64,000 nucleotides of DNA from Symsagittifera roscoffensis (GCF_963678635.1 NW_026970955.1:1-64000), one strand, 5' to 3'. Positions 1-10,317 are shown, numbered from the stretch's first letter. Translations and numbers: made by a program. Notes: generated from the letters alone by a model not told the origin.

Positions 1-14
1 CTTTCGACGTTTCA
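1..14 (+). repeat. Last 14 bases of 5' LTR of element G
   Basis: The bases ctttcgacgtttca match the end of the 3' LTR (7,136-7,149) exactly and are followed two bases later by the primer-binding site. Confidence 0.8.
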
Positions 15-15
15 C

Positions 16-1536
16 ATGGCGCAGCCAGCAGTTTCTACCTCCGAGGATCGAACTTACCTGTTGGGCGTATCCGTATTTTGGCATAAACCAACTGCGGACC
101 CACCACATAGCTGGGACTCGTGGATAGGTCAATTCAACTTGGCAATTACTCTAAGAGAGAGATGCGATCCACGAGAGTTATTAAAACCGCCGGGTGTCGT
201 ACACGACGATCCTGCTCCAAAGCCAGAAGTTGTAGGGGCGGATGAAGATGCTGTAGCAATCGCAAGTCGCATTGCACGTAATGACGCAGCAGTCCGGAAA
301 GTCACAGAAATGAATGAAGAGCGCCGGGCGAAAGGTCCCCGAGTTGCACCAGGAGTGTATTATTTCGAGGTTGAACAACGTGTTAAATCTCGCTTATTTT
401 TCTCGCTCGGCTCAGAAGGGAGGAAAAGATTCCTCCAAAGTTATCCTCATGCAGATCTGAGTGAATTAACGTTTCGGGAATTCCATGAATTCTGTGTTCT
501 CCTATTCAAAAAGGAGAAAAATTTCATCATTGAACGTATGCAAATCTACAACGCGGTACATTCAGACCGAGAAAGTTTGGAAGCATTCTATTTACGATTG
601 ACGGGACAAGCCGCCCTGTGTGGATGGACAATTGATCAAGAAAAGGAAGTCGTTAGAGATATCTTCATTGCCAAAATGAGATATAAGGATATTCAGAGAG
701 AATTATGCATTCATCCAGGTGCCACTCCGGAGGATTCTCTGAAATCAGCTTTACTGCAAGAAAAGGGAGCACAGACGGCAACCGACTTGCAAAGGCAACT
801 CGGGAGTTCGTCGTCGTCGGGCAATTATTCCCAGGCAGGTGCTACTATGGGTCAGAATTCCCGGATAAAACAGGAACCCACCTTCTCTGTCCAGGGTAAG
901 AAACTTTCAGACAGGATTAATCGGGCCCAGAATGGTAAGAAGAAGGAGATCAACGAGAAATCGAAGTCATGTTATTTCTGTGGTAACAGATTCTCACCAA
1001 ACCACAAGCAGAGTTGTCCAGCCAGAAATGTTACTTGCAGGAATTGTAACAAAAAGGGTCACTTTGCCAAATGCTGTAATTCTAAGAATGTAGCGAACGT
1101 GGAAGCTGAGTCAGATGAGACAGTGGAAGAAACATGTAATTTCATCACGTCCGATAGTGAGTCGGAATTCACTGTTTTATCTGTAGCAGCTGTGAAACCA
1201 AGTCTCCCAATTAAATCAGTGAAAAAGTTGGAGGTGGTAAATGCAGCCACGGGCAAGTTACGTTCCATCCAGATTACACTACGTTGTGGTAAGACGTTTT
1301 TCAAGGCAACATTGGATACTGGGAGTCCAGCCTCCTTCGTGAATAAAAAGACAGCAGACTATATTATAAAAACGGTTCCTTCAGCCAAGTTCTTCACGGT
1401 TCAAGAAAGTCCAATTGATACAGTTTACGTTGACTATAATCGGAAGAAAATTGAATTGATGGGTACGTTGATTGTGGATGTATCATCTTTGGGATGGCAT
1501 ATCAAGTCTGCAAAATTCCTCATATCAGAAAATTGA
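16..1536 (+). CDS. gag-pro: Gag polyprotein with aspartic protease (element G)
   Basis: Encodes 506 residues. The amino-terminal and capsid part (about residues 10-270) has the PxxxWxxW-type start and helical capsid-like region seen in mag-type Gags. Two zinc knuckles follow: CYFC...H...C at about residue 318 and CRNCNKKGHFAKC at about 340, which bind genomic RNA during packaging. The protease motif DTGS lies at about residue 434 (nt 1,315-1,326) and would cleave the polyprotein. The frame ends at TGA 1,534-1,536, just before a segment (LLGLDLQPQLG) that belongs to the protease-RT linker. The same frame is open on the far side, so the stop interrupts one gag-pol frame. It could be a nonsense mutation or a readthrough stop; I favour mutation because three further stops occur. 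The ATG at 16 overlaps the primer site; no earlier ATG is visible. Confidence 0.85.
   Translation: MAQPAVSTSEDRTYLLGVSVFWHKPTADPPHSWDSWIGQFNLAITLRERCDPRELLKPPGVVHDDPAPKPEVVGADEDAVAIASRIARNDAAVRKVTEMNEERRAKGPRVAPGVYYFEVEQRVKSRLFFSLGSEGRKRFLQSYPHADLSELTFREFHEFCVLLFKKEKNFIIERMQIYNAVHSDRESLEAFYLRLTGQAALCGWTIDQEKEVVRDIFIAKMRYKDIQRELCIHPGATPEDSLKSALLQEKGAQTATDLQRQLGSSSSSGNYSQAGATMGQNSRIKQEPTFSVQGKKLSDRINRAQNGKKKEINEKSKSCYFCGNRFSPNHKQSCPARNVTCRNCNKKGHFAKCCNSKNVANVEAESDETVEETCNFITSDSESEFTVLSVAAVKPSLPIKSVKKLEVVNAATGKLRSIQITLRCGKTFFKATLDTGSPASFVNKKTADYIIKTVPSAKFFTVQESPIDTVYVDYNRKKIELMGTLIVDVSSLGWHIKSAKFLISEN
17..31 (+). other. Primer-binding site of element G
   Basis: TGGCGCAGCC begins two bases after the LTR end, the usual place for a tRNA primer site, and starts with TGG, the complement of a tRNA CCA end. 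Its first bases overlap the gag start codon (ATG at 16-18), so the primer site lies inside the gag reading frame. The tRNA species was not identified. Confidence 0.65.
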
Positions 1537-3189
1537 ACACGTTGTTTACTGGGTTTGGATTTGCAACCACAATTGGGAGTAAGAACAACGCAAGTCAGGC
1601 CAGATCGTCCTTTGGTGGGAGAAGTTTCCCAATCAAACCCGAATTTAACATCGGATTCATGGAAATCTCACTTTCACCAGAAGTTCCATCGGGTGTTCAA
1701 TAGAATTGGCAAAGCTAAAAACCACAAAGTATTCTCTACGTTCAAGTCTCCACTTGTCCCAATTCAAGAAAAGGGAAGGAGAGTGCCGGTACATATTCAA
1801 GATAAAGTTGGTCAGGAAATTCAAAAACTCTTTCATGAAGGGCACGTGGTTAAATTGAATAAATGTACCAGTGAATATTTCATCTCTCCGATAGTAATTA
1901 CGGCGAAGAAAGATGGTTCTGTGAAATTAGCTATGGATGCTAAACCTATGAATGAACAAATTCATAAGAATCATTACCAAATGCCAAATTTGTTAGAACT
2001 ATTGGACTCAGCCGCCCAGATAATTACGTCGGATATTTCAGGAGATGTTTGGTTTACGTCCTTAGATTTAAAATATGCCTTCAGCCAGATTCCGCTCAGT
2101 GAGGAAATTAGCCGACATTGCAATTTTAATATCGTCTGCGGAGAACAAACTGGTACGTATCGGTTCAAGACGGGGTTTTATGGTCTTACGGACATGCCAA
2201 AGGAATTCCAAAAAGCGATGGACAATACTCTCCAGGGTCTGTCAGGAGTATTTTGTTTCCTTGATGATATTCTGATTGTTTCTAAGGGCTCAGTCGAGGA
2301 TCATAATATTCTTGTAGACAAGGTGATAAGTCGTCTGTATAAAGAAGGTTTTGCTCTGAAACTTTCGAAATGCGAGTTTTCCTTAAATCAATTATCTTGG
2401 TTAGGATTCGATATTGATTCAGAAGGATACAGACCGAAACGTTCTAAGATAGAGGCAGTACTCGCTCTGGAACCACCAAGGACACTCAAACAACTCCGTT
2501 CATTCATGGGCATACTCAACCATCTACAACGGTTTTTACCGAATCTTCAGGTCCATTCCGACCAATTACACCCGTCACTGACGGCAGGTAATAAAAGCAA
2601 ATTTGTGTGGGGGGAATGTCAGCAAATGGCGTTTCGCAACATCTTGCAGCTGATCGCGAACATAACAAAAATGTATCACTATGACCAAAGTCGGAACTCG
2701 CGGGTGAAATGTGACGCTAGTCATAGTGGTCTGGGTGCAGCATTAGAACAGGAGATAGAGGAGGATGTTTGGGTGCCAATTGCTTTTGCATCACGTTTTC
2801 TAAACGATCAGGAGAAGAAATATAGTACCAATGAATTAGAACTCCTAGCAATTGTATGGTCGTGTGAGCATTTCCGAACATATTTGTTAGGGAATCATTT
2901 CGTGATTCTAACTGATCATAAAGCAATCATATCTGCATTAAAGACGAACCGTGGAAACAAAACGTATCAGTCACGTTTAACTAGATGGGCTGATAGGTTA
3001 TTACCTTTCGACTTCGATATTTTCCATATCTCCGGCTGTAAGCTAGGAATCGTGGATTACTTATCTCGTTTCCCAACATTTGAAGCTCCACGACCGAGTA
3101 GTTTTGACGAACAATATGTTGTCAAATGCATTAGTCGATTCTTTGATGCATGTGAATTCTTGGATGGTTGGGCCAAGCATCATACTTAA
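1537..3189 (+). pseudogene. pol: Pol: reverse transcriptase and RNase H (element G), flanked by in-frame stops
   Basis: Same frame as gag. The RT fingers/palm motifs run LAMDAKPMN, LDLKYAFSQIPL, and the catalytic FLDD box (nt 2,257-2,268; the common form is YxDD) with the expected spacing. The thumb/connection is followed by RNase H with KCDASHSGLGAAL (Asp at 2,713), the catalytic NELELLAIVW glutamate, and TDHKAI. RNase H ends near DYLSRFP at about 3,075. All catalytic residues I can place are present, so damage is limited to the bounding stops (TGA 1,534 and TAA 3,187). There is no convincing ATG at the 5' end; the product would normally come from the gag-pol polyprotein. Confidence 0.85.
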
Positions 3190-3414
3190 TCTGAGGAGTT
3201 ATCCAATACCGTGGAGATAAGTCAGGATTATGTCGTACCTGATCAAATTAACCTAGTTGAGTTATTGGGAAATTGTCAATCTCGGATCAATTGTCCCGAT
3301 ATCAATAGTTCACTTGTTGCAACGAACAAGTTTGGAAATATACCGGTAGAGGGCGTATGATTTCAAGACATTCAATCTACATCGGAAAGTTTCTATCCGC
3401 TAGAGGGCGACAAA
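3190..3414 (+). other. RNase H-integrase linker of element G with in-frame stops
   Basis: This continues the pol frame but contains TAA at 3,187 and TGA at 3,358. Two of three copies of a CCGNTAGAGGGCG motif lie here. It may be a degraded linker, or untranslated spacer before a separately expressed integrase ORF. Confidence 0.4.
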
Positions 3415-3475
3415 ATGTTCGCCATTAGTCAAAATAACTTCTCTAATCCATCGATTTCTTCTCCGCTAGAGGGCG
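3343..3475 (+). promoter_or_regulatory. Three spaced CTCF-like motifs inside pol
   Basis: ccggtagagggcg at 3,343-3,355, and ccgctagagggcg at 3,397-3,409 and 3,463-3,475, all on the same strand and 54 and 66 bases apart. The 13-mer resembles the animal CTCF core (CCNCTAGRGGGCG type). Whether a protein binds it is inference. It may also simply encode a repeated PLEG peptide. Confidence 0.35.
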
Positions 3476-6441
3476 TCCAAAGTGTTGGCTCATATTCTAG
3501 CCAATCAGCGTCAAGTATTAACATGCCGAATTTTGCCACTTTCTCAGCATGGATCACAATTTATCTGCCATTACTAATTTCATTGTGGATTATTACTTTG
3601 GCAGTGAGCGGTTGTCATCTGTTGGCATTAATAATCAATTTTTTTGTCTTGATTTCAACATATCGGATTGGTTGGAGTGAAATTATTTTGAGTGTTTTTC
3701 ACTTTCAGACTGCAATGAATCCCAACACAAGTACCAACAACACAAACGACAGTTTCGAGCAGTTGTTAAATCAGTATCTGCCGGTTACTCAACATTGGTT
3801 CTCCTCAGATAGAGCCAGGCCGCGGTTTCGCGCGGGGGCTGTTCGACCCAGAAGATCTACAACAGTTCAACGAGGAGTAGAACTGAGGAGTCAATACGCC
3901 CGTATTGTAGCGAATTTCAGGTCCAAACGGGGCAGGATACCAAAACAACAATCTCAGTCAGTCAACAGTCTCGAGATCTTAAAGTCACCAGTGGTCGCTG
4001 CGGACCAGAAATCGTTAACTGGACTGGTGGGAATTCTGGACTCAGATGTATTATCGGAGCTCACGGATGAAGATGCCAGTTTAAGCCTCATGAAAGGAGC
4101 AATTATCAACCGGGATTACGAAGGATTTTGCCGTATCGACTCCTATATTAAATCATTTTGGCATTGTGCAGCGGTAGTTGATGGCTGTGTTGTGGTGGAT
4201 AATAGGATCGCTATTCCCATGTGTCTACGCAAACCTTTGTTATCTCGACTCCATAGATCGCATGCGGGTTAGTTAGCAATGGTTGACGCAGCACAATACA
4301 TCTGGTGGCCCCGAATGCATCGGGACATTATACAACTGTGCAAAGATTGTCCTCAGTGCACAAAGTTTGGTAAGAATTTGAAAGCGAACGTATCATTTAA
4401 TTCATCCAAGCCGTTACCTCTTTTATCGGGTCCTAATGAAGAGCTGCAACTTGATTACGCAGGCCCTCTACTTGACTCATTTGGTAATAGTATTTATATC
4501 TTGGTCGCAATCGACCGTTATTCAAAATATCCGTCGGCTATGATTACGCGTTCCACGGGAGGACGGAAGATCATTAAGTTTCTCAAGTCATACATTCAAC
4601 AGCACAGTATCCCCAGATCCATTAAAACAGACCAGTACTCCAGTTTTAAAAATAAATTAGTGCAAAATTTTTGTCTAGAGAAAAATATTGTACAATATTT
4701 TTGTCCGGTGGGGGACCATCGTGGCTGTGGTTTAGTCGAACGGTCGATACAAACAATTAAGCGTCGTTTGGGCGCCTCTCGGTTAAGTTCGGATTTCTCT
4801 AATGTTCAGGATACCCTTAGGAATATTATTGAAGATATCCGGGTTACAAAAAATTCAGTTACCGGGGTCTCCCCGTTTGAACTTCATTTTGGTCGTCCTC
4901 CGAATACGGAGCTATCTATAGCGGCTGATCGGTTAACGTCGGTAATTCATTTAGACAACCAACGTTTGGAACGGGACTTGCTCACACCAGAGCAGCGACG
5001 GGAGCAGTGCGATAGTCGCCCCAGAATCAAAGTCGTCAAGAAAGGACAATCAAGCCCGACGGTGTCTCCACATTTTGGTGGAACCACAGATTCAGTAGCG
5101 GATACACCCCACTACCGTGCACTGGAGAGCTTGGCACAATCCGCAAACCAGTGGTTGTCATTGAAAAAGTCTCTAACACATCAGGAGGGGGTCAAAGCCC
5201 TGAAGACCCTGACGGAGAGAAATCAAATCCTCGCAGCCACTCTTCGTTCGAACTTGTCTGCTGGTACCCTCAGATTCCGGAACCAAATGCCAACGGAACA
5301 AATTCGCCCTTCGTTGCCAAAACGTAATTTGGACTATTTAGTATTGAACGAACCAAATAAGGTCGAAATTTTTCGGAAATTTCTAAATAGGAAGTCTGGC
5401 AGAGAACTTTTCAAACCTTATAAGGGCAAAATCGTGCGGATCACTGATTCCACATATATTTCTGATAAAGGGAAAGTTATTAGAAGGAATCACTTGGCAG
5501 TGCGTCTTAAATCAACCCCTCTAAGTTTTTCAGGAAAACAATTAACTCCTGTGAAGAAAGGGAAGAAACGCCCAAACGTGCCATCTTCAACATCATCATC
5601 GGAAGACAATAGGCCTCTCAAACAATCGGGTTCCAGGCAACGTATTTCAGCGAAAACAGTGTACGTGCCTGCTCATTCGAAATTCCCCTCTATGCCAGTT
5701 TCACATACTCCACCCCGCAGTCAAATGGTGGCGTCAAAATTAAGGGAAGATGCAACTTCGGAGGCTCCGGGTATACAGAACATCCCGTATCCACAGCATT
5801 CTACTCCGGTGGTAGACTTGACAGTCTCTTCCTCTACGTCGGGTAATCCAGGAACAGAGGCTCCTATTAGCGTCAAACCAAGGTGTATTAACGTCAAACC
5901 GAAATCTACAGTTATTGTCTCTTCCTCTAAGTCTGGCAATTCAGGAGCGGAAATTCCTATTAGCATCAAGTCAAAGGCGCCAATTCCAATAATGACCCCA
6001 GTAGGCTCAGATCTTATTCCCATTTCTTCAGACGAAGAATCGTCAATCTCGAAGTCACAAGTAGGAACTTCATCAAAATTGGTGGCATCGGGCTCTAACA
6101 CCCAAGATAGTCACGGCATACTTTCGGAACAGGATGGGAATATGTCTTCTTCGTCAAATTCGTCACGATCTTCTTCTCGACGGAAAAAGCAAACTACATT
6201 CTACGGTAGCCCTATTAGACACTCAGTTAATGTCATTCAGTCTCAGTCAACAACTACGCCTCCGTCAACTCCTGCCTCTCCGGATAAGAAAGTCCGTTTT
6301 GCCGAGTCCGGTTCTGATCGTACTAATCAAGTAAGCCAGTCTCGGGCTGATATACCCGAGGATTCCCCAAAACATAGGAAATTTATTCGTTTCCCCAAAA
6401 CGAGTACTTCCGACTTTCCTTCGCGTCGGTCAGATAGATAA
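3415..6441 (+). pseudogene. int: Pol: integrase with long Ser/Pro-rich tail (element G), TAG in zinc domain
   Basis: Frame 3,415-6,441 with one TAG at 4,270-4,272. The first part (3,540-3,710) encodes an unusual hydrophobic stretch. A basic linker follows, then the integrase zinc domain: His pair LHRSH at 4,249-4,263 and CKDCPQC near 4,339. The TAG falls in the conserved HxGQxAM segment (HAG-stop-LAMVD), where a Gln codon CAG is expected, so it looks like a one-base nonsense change. The catalytic core is intact: D at 4,453 (LDYAGP), D at 4,630 (TDQ) and E at 4,738, with exactly 35 residues between the last two. After the core come a conserved carboxy domain and a Ser/Pro/Lys-rich low-complexity tail of about 300 residues ending at 6,441. 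ATG at 3,715, just after a good acceptor-like ctttcag, could start a separate integrase ORF. Confidence 0.8.
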
Positions 6442-6700
6442 AACTTTTGTATTTATCGAATTCGGCATTTGGTCCAGAACTTATACAAACTGTTGTACCC
6501 TGTATTTGTTAAAACTTTAAACTTTATACCAAGTTTCTATTTGTAAAACTTCATGTCGGTCAGATAAATGAAACTTTTGCATTTATCGAATTCAGCATTT
6601 GGTCCAGAAATCATACAAACTATCGTACCTTGTCTAATTAAAACTTTCGCATTTATCAATTCAGCATTTGGTCCAGAAATTATACAAATTTTTGTATCTT
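6426..6700 (+). repeat. Triplicated motif in 3' end of element G
   Basis: Three imperfect copies begin near 6,426, 6,555 and 6,631. They share cattta-tcgaattc-gcatttggtccagaa separated by AT-rich bases. The first overlaps the last codons of pol. They precede the polypurine tract and lie in the 3' untranslated region. Confidence 0.75.
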
Positions 6701-6858
6701 GTTCTCGCCATAATCTTTAAATTCATATCAAACCTTCATCTATGATAGTCATTTTCCATAAATCTCTTTGCCTACCTTCACGGTTTCATATGTAAAAGCG
6801 CATTTATTAATTTTGTACTTAAGAGTAAAGAAATTCAAACACGGTTTGAATTCTTTTC

Positions 6859-6872
6859 CCGAGAGGGGGAAA
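6859..6872 (+). other. Polypurine tract of element G
   Basis: gagagggggaaa-type purine run immediately before the TG that opens the 3' LTR; it would prime plus-strand DNA synthesis. Confidence 0.75.
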
Positions 6873-7144
6873 TGTGGTGCGTCGTTGTTTAGTCTTAAAC
6901 ATGACGTCATCAGTGTGCTAGCTATTTCGTGCTAAACTCCCTTATCGGTCAAGGTCGTTACCGACCTGCCAATCCACTTGAACCTTAACAGCATGCGCTC
7001 TATTCACTCTCTGTCAACTTATGAAAGATTTAAGTTGTATTTACTTCTATTGTCATGACATTATTTAAATACTAATCTATCTATATTATCTATATGATAA
7101 CATAACAAGGAGAATTAATTCTTGTTTTAAACTGTCTTTCGACG

Positions 7145-7149
<5 letters not shown>
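6873..7149 (+). repeat. 3' LTR of element G (277 bp)
   Basis: Starts TGTGGTGCG right after the purine tract and ends TTTCA, giving TG...CA ends. Its last 14 bases equal window bases 1-14. The 5' partner lies outside the window, so LTR divergence cannot be measured. Confidence 0.8.

Positions 7150-7196
<47 letters not shown>
7150..7196. repeat. (TA)n microsatellite
   Basis: 47 bases of uninterrupted TA directly abutting the end of the element G 3' LTR. It is probably the integration target, because the terminal TA duplicates would be invisible inside the repeat. Confidence 0.95.
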
Positions 7197-7200
<4 letters not shown>

Positions 7201-8410
7201 CGTATGAGCTCAATAAATTCTGTTTTTTGCACCTACAAAACTTTGTTTTTGCTTCATTCAAAATTTTTCTTTAGTCTTTGCTTAATGTTTCGGTTTTCTA
7301 TATTTTATCCTTTTTATTTTTTTTTCTTTCATTTTATCGTTTCATTGACCCATTCTTATGTCCAATTAATTCATAGGAATTTTTTTTGGGATGATATAAA
7401 GATAGAAAAACTTTTTTGTCGGAGTTACAAAGCGATATAATTGTTGTGACAATATTCAATTTTCTGGCTGTTATAAGAAAAATTGTCTCCTAAATTGGTT
7501 AGAAGTTTTTGATTATCCTTAAATTTCTCTCAATGTAAACTATTTTTAAACTTATTTGCCCAGTGCGTGTTGCTAGGCGCTACTAATTTTTGTTAAATCA
7601 ATATTTTTTAAAACCAAATCGACTTGTTGTGATTTTCAAAAAAAAACTAAATAAATTTTGGCTTATTACAGAAAAAACCTGAAAAAATATCATCTGTAAA
7701 ATGAACAATTGGGAAATTGTTTTTATTGGAAATTTTACCAAATGTTTGAAACACAAGCTTATGGTTTGAAACACAAGCATTTGAAAAACAACTTATGATT
7801 AGAATTTTCTAGACTAGTCTGTATTGAACTCCAAAACCGTCCTTTAGTGGTGAGATGTGTCTGTAAACCTTCCAAGGGAGGTTTGAGTTCGAGCCACTCG
7901 TAAAACTATGTCAGAGCTGAAAATAAAGATCTTTTACATAGTTCGCCATTCCAAGACATTAAAAAGTGAACTTAAGTATTCAAGTTAAGTTTTTATTGCG
8001 GGCTCGTATAATAGAACAGACTTATATAGGAGCATTTTTACAGCAAAAAAATGTTGGCAAAATGACATATTTTTCGAATAAAATTTCCTTGCAGTTTTTT
8101 TTGCAAATACTTGCAAATTAAGAATCTGACTCACAGTCTTCTGATTAAAAACAGCTGCAGTAAATTGCATTTATTTCCTGTTCTGATTTTTTGGTGGTGT
8201 CAAATTGAATCAATTTGACATTTTCGGCACTTTGTCGCAAAGGGGAAAGGTGAAATATACAACTTTGACTCTAATAAAAGCAAATTATTGGCAATAAATC
8301 ATCAATTTAAGATCGATTTTCGGTCAAGCTTTTCGGTGGTGTTACAATCTTTTCTGACAAATCATATGCGTGGTTAAATGCGTATATAATAAGTCCCAAA
8401 AGAAAAGAAA
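7197..8410. other. AT-rich non-coding DNA, no gene seen
   Basis: No ORF with recognisable domains on either strand. It holds poly-T/A runs and one tRNA-like SINE remnant (7,837-7,900). Confidence 0.6.
7837..7900 (+). repeat. tRNA-derived SINE remnant
   Basis: GAGTTCGAGCCACTC at 7,885-7,899 matches the Pol III B box / T-arm and can pair GAGT with ACTC around a seven-base loop. An A-box-like TTAGTGGTGAGATG lies about 40 bases upstream. Acceptor-stem pairing is poor, so this is unlikely to be a working tRNA. Confidence 0.45.
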
Positions 8411-8416
8411 TTTATT
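8411..8416 (-). promoter_or_regulatory. Polyadenylation signal AATAAA
   Basis: tttatt on the plus strand reads AATAAA on the minus strand, about 33 bases after the stop codon of the terminal exon at 8,449-8,694. This supports a short 3' UTR. Confidence 0.55.
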
Positions 8417-8448
8417 TGCTTGAACCAAAACTGATATAGCAATTCAAG

Positions 8449-8694
8449 TTAGATTTTGTTGTAGGAATCGATGCCGCGATCTTTGTTGAACATCTTTTTG
8501 AGCTCCCTGTGTTTTTGATGCGTCTTGAAAGAGTTCAAGTTCCGTTGGGGCAAAATGTTTTCGGCCCAATTTTGTTGTTGGACTCCCCGAAATGTAACTG
8601 GAAACCTGATGTTCGAATTGTATTTGGGACTCGTGCCATGTTCAGAAGCAGGATTGTTGTAGTTCTCTAACATAGGCGCTCCTCTCTTGTGAAA
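8449..8694 (-). CDS. Terminal coding exon of an unrecognised host gene
   Basis: On the minus strand an acceptor (ttcatttttagtcag) at 8,695 is followed by 81 codons in phase 0 and a TAA at 8,449-8,451, then AATAAA. The protein segment starts FHKRGAPMLENYNNP, has a basic Gln/Asn-rich middle and ends DRGIDSYNKI. It looks like a soluble or cytoplasmic carboxy tail, and I recognise no domain. Its entry phase (0) matches the exit phase of the exon at 10,425-10,522 in that exon's best frame, so the two probably join. Base composition is richer in G+C than the surroundings, as expected for an exon. Confidence 0.55.
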   Translation of the reverse strand, partial: FHKRGAPMLENYNNPASEHGTSPKYNSNIRFPVTFRGVQQQNWAENILPQRNLNSFKTHQKHRELKKMFNKDRGIDSYNKI

Positions 8695-8796
8695 CTGACT
8701 AAAAATGAAACAAAGGGTTTCAACAGTGATTGATGTCTTTGGCACACTTCGGAGAAGTGACAATTGTCTCCGCCTCTCAAAGGATGGATGCTCACC

Positions 8797-9219
8797 AGGG
8801 CAGGTCAAAAACTAATTGGACAACTGAAAATTGAATTGCAATTAATTTTACAATTAATTGCAGGCACGAATCATCACGCTTTGTTAACAACTTTTTACGC
8901 GAGTTCACTCTCCCAGTGTTTTTTGTGGATTTTCCGAAATAACTGCCTCTCCAAGAGATGAAAAGGGGATGCGGACTTTGCCGAAGATGAGAATATGCAT
9001 ATTCTGCAGTACTGAAAATCTTTTAAGCAAAAATGCTGTCTGATGAAGTAAAATTTTTATTTTCAGAGATATGTGCGGGTATTTCTTATAAAAGCGTTTG
9101 AGGAATCGATGCCGCGATCTCAATTAATTATAATCGGTCAGGAAAATAATCAATTAGTTGCACAAAAAGTTTCGATTAATTGCAAATAATTGCACTGACA
9201 ATAAATTTTGACCTGCCAT
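8797..9219. mobile_element. 423-bp non-autonomous inverted-repeat transposon (MITE, MULE-like)
   Basis: The perfect 12-bp inverted ends GGCAGGTCAAAA (8,799-8,810) and TTTTGACCTGCC (9,206-9,217) are flanked by a perfect 10-bp direct repeat GATGCTCACC at 8,787-8,796 and 9,220-9,229. A 9-11-bp target duplication is typical of Mutator-like elements, and hAT would give 8 bp. Subterminal regions carry repeated attaattg-type motifs in both orientations. There is no transposase. It lies in the intron upstream of the terminal exon and carries a 20-base piece (9,101-9,120) identical to part of that exon. Confidence 0.75.
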
Positions 9220-9229
9220 GATGCTCACC

Positions 9230-10317
9230 GTTTCCCAGTCCGAAAAAAAAACAGAAAAACCATGTTTGTTCGGCTCTTTTCTACCATGTTTTCCATCCTC
9301 GCATTTGACTTGCAGCTTGGAAAAAAATGTTTGGCGTTGTCTTAATTCAGTGAGAGCTTATATGGTGAACAATTTTGTGAAAAAGTTTGTTCATTTTCAC
9401 ACCTATGTAGAAACATAATAAATTCAGACATTTAGCCATAATAGCGCGAACGACAAATATGAAAATTGAAAAATTGGAAAGTGTGAGAGAGTGATGGAAA
9501 AGAGCCGTATATTCTCATTAGCTTCATAGCAATCGTTTTTTTAAAGGAAATTGATTATATTACAAGTCGTGAAAAAAAAACTGGGAAATATAGTCCTACG
9601 TATAATAACAGTATCTTTATTTAAAGTAAGCTCAAATTTTTTTAATCAAGTCGATATAAATACTGAATACGGATAGTATGAATTTAAATAGACCAAAAAA
9701 TAGTCGCTTGTAGAAAAATAGTCCCCTCATGTCAAAAAGTTCCATAAGATTTAAATAAATCAACGGTAAATTCAATAATGAATTTATGAATTTTAATGAG
9801 GGATATAAATAATGGAAGTGATTGAAATGAATTAAAAAGGTCGGTTTTGATTAACTTTCGATCACAATTAAAATGAAATTTCCTGAAGAACAGTTTCATC
9901 TTCTTCTTGATTGAAAAAATAATTGTATGATAAAAAATTTATGGTACAAAAATGTTTTTTTTTTAAATAGTTTTTTATTTGAAATTCTGAAAACAGAAAA
10001 TACAAAAGTTTTTACCGCTGTTGTACCCCATTGTTTCAAATCTGCATGTAATTTTCTGCTGTGCTGTGTATGTTTTTCACACCATCAACCAACGAGCATT
10101 GATCATGGTGGGATTAGTTTGAGAATTGGATACCTTAGCCAGTATGATACCTTAGAGTTGAGACAATTTAACGACAAGGTACAGTACCAACATACAAGCT
10201 GTTTAGCTCATTAATGAGAACTGCTGTTGTGCATTATTTAAAAACTACATGCAAATTTTATTTGTTGTTCTGGACAGGGTAGTTTTGCCTCACTCTAAAG
10301 CAACGAGCACGGATCAT
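9230..10317. other. Intron-like AT-rich DNA, no gene seen
   Basis: Low-complexity A/T-rich sequence with no supported ORF or splice pair on either strand. It would be intronic if the two flanking minus-strand exons join. Confidence 0.5.

Larger units (their letters stand above)
1..7149 (+). mobile_element. Ty3/Gypsy LTR retrotransposon, mag-like lineage (element G), 5' LTR cut by window start
   Basis: The body has the order gag, aspartic protease, RT, RNase H, integrase, polypurine tract, 3' LTR. The first 14 bases are identical to the last 14 bases of the 3' LTR at 7,136-7,149, so the window begins just before the end of the 5' LTR. The order protease-RT-RNase H-integrase defines Ty3/Gypsy. 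The Gag zinc knuckles and the Gag amino terminus resemble the mag lineage (family knowledge, not searched). From 16 to 6,441 everything reads in one frame with four in-frame stops (TGA 1,534; TAA 3,187; TGA 3,358; TAG 4,270), so this copy cannot make a full polyprotein without readthrough. It sits directly against a (TA)n tract. Confidence 0.9.
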
